35,331 nucleotides of DNA from Acanthaster planci (lineage: Eukaryota > Echinodermata > Asteroidea > Valvatida > Acanthasteridae). The stretch lies in assembly GCF_001949145.1 (NCBI RefSeq), contig NW_019091401.1, positions 820,362 through 855,692 on the forward strand. The letters are read 5' to 3'. Of the stretch, positions 31,077 to 35,331 are shown piece by piece. Numbering within the stretch: position 1 is the stretch's first letter; every line of letters starts with the position of its first letter. The notes below the pieces were generated by a model that saw nothing but the letters and a program-made list of their open reading frames with translations, was not told the origin of the DNA and made no database searches. Made by a program: the position numbers and the translations under genes.

Positions 31077-31867
31077 ATGCTGTTGACATTGACACAGAAG
31101 CCCAATTGAAGGACACACTACAAGCCCATGATGATGTTTTGAATACCAAGGTACTTGATAAGCTGACAGGGTACCAGGCAAAGGTACAGCCAGTGGAAGA
31201 GCAGCCACTTTTCCACAAAGCCGCCCCAGTCTCATACAGGAAACAGCGAATAGACGCCTGCCTGGACGACTTGCTTGAGAAAGGAGTAATCAAGCCAGTA
31301 AAATTTGCTGATTACATGTATGCCTGTCCTATCGTAGTAGCAGATAAAGCTGATGGGAGTGTCCGTATCTGTGGGAACTACAAGCTAACCCCGAACAAGG
31401 TTCTATGGTTGGAGTAGTATCCATTACCAGCACTGGAGGATCTAATGCAAGATCTTCAGGATGGACGACGATTTTCAAAGGTGGACATGTCTCATGCCTT
31501 CCACCAGATCGAGTTGGAAGAAGCCGCAAGAAAATACACTACTGTGTATACCCATCAAGGTCTCTTTCAGTATGTGAGGATGCCTTTTGGGTTAGCCTCA
31601 GCCCCGGCCATCTTCCAAGGAACCATCGAATCGCTACTTGCAGATATCCCCATGTGCTGCCCGTACTTGGATGATATCACTTTCAGTGGTCGGAATGACG
31701 CAGAGCACCTTGCCAATCTCAGTGCAGTGTTGCAGCACCTAAAAGAGAATGGTATGAAGTTGAAACGGGAGAAGTGTGACTTCCTGCAGGACTCAATCCC
31801 TTACCTTGGTCATGAGCTGAATCAAAGGGGGTCAAGCCCCTTGAAGTCAAAGTCTAAGGCCATTTAG
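31077..31867 (+). pseudogene. Retroelement reverse transcriptase remnant
   Basis: The first part (to 31417) has LEKGVIKP and the fingers motif VRICGNYK, and ends at an in-frame TAG (31415-31417). The same frame continues with FSKVDMSHAFHQIEL, MPFGLASAPAIFQ and catalytic YLDD (31664-31675), then LKREKC and YLGHEL, to a stop at 31865. YLDD is an accepted variant of YxDD. Only the stop breaks the domain here; the catalytic residues are intact. Confidence 0.85.
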
Positions 31868-32599
31868 CAAACCTAGTGTCCAAAGAACCAGGAAGAGCTT
31901 TAAGCTTATCTTGGACTGTTCGGTTATTACAGGAAGATTATTCCCAACCTATCCAAGCACATTGCACCATTGACAGAGATGCTCCGGGCAGAGTATAAGT
32001 CGGACCAGAAGACGAGGAAACGCCATGGCGGCCTTACTGTGGACCCAAAGTTCGTGTGGGGTCCTCGACAAGATGATGCCTTCAAAGAATCAAAGAAGCT
32101 GCTTCAAAGTGATGAGGTCCTGGTTCATTTTGATCCAGAGAAGCTGCTGTTGCTTCAAACGTATGCCAGCTCCTATGGCCTTGGTGCGGTAGTCAGTCAC
32201 ATTCTGCCAGATAGAAGTGAGAGGCCAATCTCCTGTGCCTCCAGAACCTTGACCTCTAGTGAGAAGAATTATGCCCAGTATGAGAAAGAGGGGCTTGGCA
32301 TCATATGTCGGCTGAAGAAGTGCCATAAGTGCCTCCAAGGAAGGCACTTCAGCATAGTCACTGACCATAAGCGTCTGGTGGCCTTGTTCGGTGATAAGAA
32401 ACCTTCCAGTTCGATTGCCTCCGCTCACATCACCAGATGGCACATGATACTCTCAGTGTATGAGCACGACAAGATCCACAAGGAGGGTAAAAAGCATCAA
32501 AATGCAGATGATTTTTCACGCTTACCTGTGACAGGATGGAAGAAGTCTGGTGTCCTGATGAGTTGGCAGGAGGGTCCGACAAATGCCGAAGCAACCTAA
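31865..32599 (+). pseudogene. Retroelement RT connection and RNase H remnant
   Basis: Three in-frame stops (31865-31867, 31874-31876, 31901-31903) interrupt the connection segment, which then shows YLGLFGYYRKIIPNLSKHIA. The RNase H part has TYASSYGLGAVVSH, where the first catalytic Asp expected in DAS is Tyr (32162-32164), then YEKEGLG and TDHK, which keep their acidic residues. The frame ends at 32597-32599. Confidence 0.8.
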
Positions 32600-33328
32600 T
32601 TGAAGATGTAGATACACGACTTGTGACAGTGGAAGAGATAAGCCGTCTAACTGGCAAGGACCAAGTGCTATCCAGAGTGAGGAACTACCTACAGCAGGGT
32701 TGGCCTGAGAAGAAAAATCTTGGAAACAAGTTTGCCCCATTTGCAGCCAAGAAGGACGAGTTGTCTCTTGAGGAAGGTGTACGTAATCCTTTGGGGTCCA
32801 AGAGTGGTCATTCCAGAGGAGCTTGCCCTGCGCCAACGTCTGCTTTGGGAGCTCCATGCAACGCATCTAGGCATCGTTAAGATGAAGGCACTGGCCCGTT
32901 CATTCATGTGGTGGCCAGCAATCGGCAGGATGATCGAACATGAGGTGCAAAGCTGCCAAAATTGCCAAGAGCACCAGAAGATGCTGCCCCCAACTATACT
33001 GCATCCATGGGAGTTTCCCGACAAGCCTTGGTCCAGATTACATCTTAATTGTGCCTCCATCAGCGGTAAGGATGTCCTGATAGTAGTTGACACCTACAAC
33101 AAGTGGATTGAGGCTATCCGTGTGAATAGTTCCTCCGCCGCAACAACAATGAGGGTGTTGGGAAAGCTATTTGCTAACCATGGAATACCAGAGACAGTGG
33201 TAACAGACAACGGAACACAATTCGTGTCAGACGAATTCAGCCAGTTCCTGAGCCAAAATGGAGTGGCACATTTGCAGATAGCCGTAAAACATCCGTCAAG
33301 CAATGGATTGGCTGAGAGAGCTGTTTAA
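32600..33328 (+). pseudogene. Retroelement integrase remnant
   Basis: The spacer and N-terminal part lie in a second frame (to about 32780) and then return to the RT frame. Zinc-binding HHCC is visible as LHATH and CQNC. All three core acidic residues are present: Asp in VVDTYNKW, Asp in TDNGTQF (codon 33206-33208), Glu in GLAERAV. The frame ends at a TAA, 33326-33328. Confidence 0.82.
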
Positions 33329-33700
33329 ACTGTAAATGTCACAGTAAAGAAAATCTGAGGTGGAGATGTGGAGTTGCGTCTTTAGAAGTCGACAACTGGA
33401 AAAAGTCCCAGTGGGTTGCTCTATCGACGACAAATTCGAACCAAGCTAGACCAGCTGAAGCCAAACATCAGCAGACGAGTACAAATGCAACAAGCTCGAA
33501 CGCAATAGTCGCGAGGTTCTAAGGTTAGAGTGTTACAACAAGCTGATACTGTTCTGGTCAAGAACTTTGGTTCTGGACCTACCTGGTTGTACGGTGAAGT
33601 TGACTTCATCAGTATATGAAGTTTGCTTGTCTGACGGGCCTATGGTCAGATGCCATATTAACCAAGCACGACAATGTTTTGCTCAACCAATTCAGCAGGT
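33329..33700 (+). pseudogene. Retroelement integrase C-terminal remnant
   Basis: Weak traces in two frames: RRVQMQQAR near 33475, then, in another frame, a small SH3-like stretch (LPGCTVKLTSSVYEVCLSDG and CHINQARQC) typical of the gypsy integrase C-terminus. Several stops and frame changes. Confidence 0.5.
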
Positions 33701-33758
33701 TGGTCCAACACACTTGAGTGAGACAGTTGACAAATCAGGGGAGACTGCTCCTGAAATA

Positions 33759-34016
33759 GAGTGCTTTTGTCCCCGGTGGTAATCCGCTCACACTGAATTC
33801 CCCAAACAGTGGTATACTGTTTCAAAAAAAGCTTGATTGTTTCCACTTTTGACAGTGAAAAAAATGCTGGTAATTCCCAGCAGCCTGGTCTCTTGTTACG
33901 AATATGGTCTTCTCTTACAAGGCCCAGTTCCCTTTGTCCGATTTCCGAGACCCCAGCTATGCTAATATATAAAGAATATGTGCCTGAAACCGGGTTCCCC
34001 GGCAGCAAGTGGTTAA
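33759..34016. mobile_element. Right half of a second TTAA-type element
   Basis: Aligns in the same orientation with 18166-18419 (shared blocks: GCTTTTGTCCCCGG, GTGGTATACTGTTTCAAAA, CCCAGCAGCCTGGTC, ACAAGGCCC, and an ATATAAAG block). It ends GGCAGCAAGTGGTTAA (34001-34016), one base different from the other copy's terminal repeat. Its left half is not found in the window, and the retroelement remnant lies directly upstream. Confidence 0.75.
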
Positions 34017-34309
34017 CAATCACTATTGTGCAGGTAATGGTGTGTGTTCATTTGACCCTAAAAGAACCAGGAAGTAGATCTGCCCCCTCAAGATTTTTTT
34101 CTGATAGCGCCACAGTACAGTAGTCAAGCCTTCAGGAGTTTTTCAGTCACTCTTTTGTGGTCTTTTTGACACCAATTCAGTGAAAATGGCACATGCATGT
34201 ATCTTGTTACAAGCTTAAGCACCTCTGTTTCCTGAAAGAAAAAGCAAAAAAAAAAAAGAAAGCAAGTTTAGTCCGAGCCAATTTTGCTCATCGTTGACAT
34301 GAAATGAAT

Positions 34310-34525
34310 GAGAATATTTCTTCCCCCCCCCAATGGGATGCCAGTCCATCACAGGTTGCTTCCCCAGCCAATGCTGGTACTCATTTATACTCCTGGGTGG
34401 AGAGAGGCAAGCAGGGGTGAAGTGGCATGCCAAGGGCCACAACATATTGCCAGCAGCTGGAATCGAACCTCCAACCCTTCGATTGGAAACCATAGACCTA
34501 ACCACTTGGCCACATGACAGAGGTC
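34310..34525 (-). mobile_element. tRNA-derived SINE
   Basis: On the minus strand, a pol III A box TGGCCAAGTGG (34502-34512) and a B box GGTTCGATTCC (34459-34469) sit about 33 bp apart, as in a tRNA. The body follows (to about 34316) with GTATAAATGAGTACCAGC and GATGGACTGGCATCCCAT. It ends in a run of G (C on plus). The tRNA head is too diverged and too extended to be a functional tRNA gene. Confidence 0.75.
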
Positions 34526-35054
34526 AGCCATACTTTTCCATTTTTTTATGAGCCAAAGGTTTAGTTCTTATAGCAGCTTTTTACAGTCACTTTGACAACT
34601 GTTCTGTGAAAAACACACATAATACTGCTCTCATGCAGCACCCACTTTCCCAAAACAGGTCAACCCAAAAAACGTACCTCAGTGCACTTTCAACTGCTGT
34701 GCTGAGTGCACATGGTGGCTGGTACATTTGTAAACTTCGTATCAACTATAAATTGTATTTCAGATTGACTTGAAACTCTCTATTGATAAGGAGTGTTTTA
34801 CATGCACTTCAAGTGTTGAAAAAAATCGGGCTTGGAACAGCCAAGATCTTGGGTGTGAGATGGTACAAAATAACCTGCCAACTTCAGGATTAACATTGGA
34901 ATAAAATTGACAGAACTTAATGACGCTGATTGGTTTCTCCTAGCAATCCTGGCAGGAGGAATTTCTGTGTTGGCTGCATCAGAGGATCTGCTATAAAATG
35001 CAGATCAACCATAGAGGGCGCTGTTACCATTCCATGAAACCTACTACATCACAC
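34526..35054. other. Intergenic, no feature recognised
   Basis: Unique-looking sequence between the SINE and the minisatellite. No open frame of note and no inverted repeat was found. Confidence 0.5.
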
Positions 35055-35331
35055 AATGGTAATGGAAAGATTAAAAGGAAAAAAAGAACTGAACACTGCC
35101 TTAATGGCACAATGGTAATGGAAAGATTAAAAGGAACTGAACACTGCCTTAATGGCACAGTGGTAATGGAAAGAGGAAAAAAGAACTGAACACTGCCTTA
35201 ATGGCACAGTGGTGATGGAAAGAGGAAAAAAAGAACTGAACACAGCCTTAATGGCACAATGGTAATGGAAAGAGGAAAAAAGAACTGAACACTGCCTTAA
35301 TGGCACAGTGGTAATGGAAAGAGGAAAAAAG
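35055..35331. repeat. ~49-bp minisatellite running off the window
   Basis: Units start at 35055, 35111, 35159, 35208, 35258 and 35307 (lengths 56, 48, 49, 50, 49, then cut). Each carries GGTAATGGAAAGA, an A-rich stretch, GAACTGAACACTGCC and TTAATGGCAC. A-run length is the main variable. Open frames across it are repeat-driven. Confidence 0.9.

Larger units (their letters stand above)
30774..33700 (+). mobile_element. Decayed Ty3/gypsy-type LTR retrotransposon pol region
   Basis: Domains in order: protease, reverse transcriptase, RNase H, integrase core, and a decayed integrase C-terminal part. This order (RNase H before integrase, RT with YLDD) is that of Ty3/gypsy (Metaviridae). No gag or chromodomain is seen and no flanking LTR pair was found. 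Stops and frame changes show that it is inactive. Its 3' end runs into a half copy of the TTAA-type element at 33759. Confidence 0.85.

Noticed and set aside
33759-34016. 3' LTR of the gypsy-type element
   Set aside because: It contains a TATA-like sequence and follows the integrase, but it ends in the same TTAA inverted repeat as the stand-alone element in intron 7, and no matching 5' copy flanks the pol region.
34450-34525. Functional tRNA gene
   Set aside because: The A and B boxes are clear, but I could not pair a normal acceptor stem, and a SINE body follows directly.
1-35331. CRISPR array, bacterial operon or phage-like system
   Set aside because: The only regular repeats are minisatellites without distinct spacers, and the only intact gene is a spliced animal gene.

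Overview
This window looks like nuclear DNA from an intron-rich marine invertebrate, most likely a deuterostome such as an echinoderm or a cephalochordate. The evidence is GT-AG introns of 235 to 5210 nt, a metazoan-type protein, many short inverted-repeat transposons, and a dispersed TACATG hexamer. The group assignment is inference; species cannot be read from this window.

The one gene I can support fully is a plus-strand hexosaminidase D gene (HEXD, formerly HEXDC, a GH20-type enzyme). It has 14 coding exons from 2535 to 24006. Every junction keeps phase, giving 1527 nt and 508 residues with no frameshift or internal stop. The start is ATG 2535, with an in-frame alternative at 2499. A strong acceptor at 2271 suggests that this exon also carries 5' UTR and that the promoter lies upstream or outside the window. 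A 3' UTR of about 2.6 kb probably ends at clustered AATAAA signals at 26580-26626.

The introns are rich in small DNA elements. A related pair of inverted-repeat elements lies at 4636-4910 and 14919-15164, the second nested in another repeat. Other elements lie at 12211-12452, 14019-14178 and 21146-21924. A long inverted repeat at 17721-19156 has one arm split by a TTAA-flanked element (17822-18419). There are also minisatellites, and a tandem duplication abutting the acceptor of exon 9.

Downstream of the gene (26.6-35.3 kb) I see no intact gene. It holds hairpins, a GAGTAC-rich simple repeat, two unassigned small ORFs, and a decayed Ty3/gypsy-type pol region (about 30774-33700) with protease, reverse transcriptase, RNase H and integrase remnants broken by stops and frame changes. 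This runs into the right half of a second TTAA-type element (33759-34016). A tRNA-derived SINE on the minus strand and a 49-bp minisatellite running off the window follow. I found no clearly new functional system; the most unusual material is the nested and chimeric transposon architecture.
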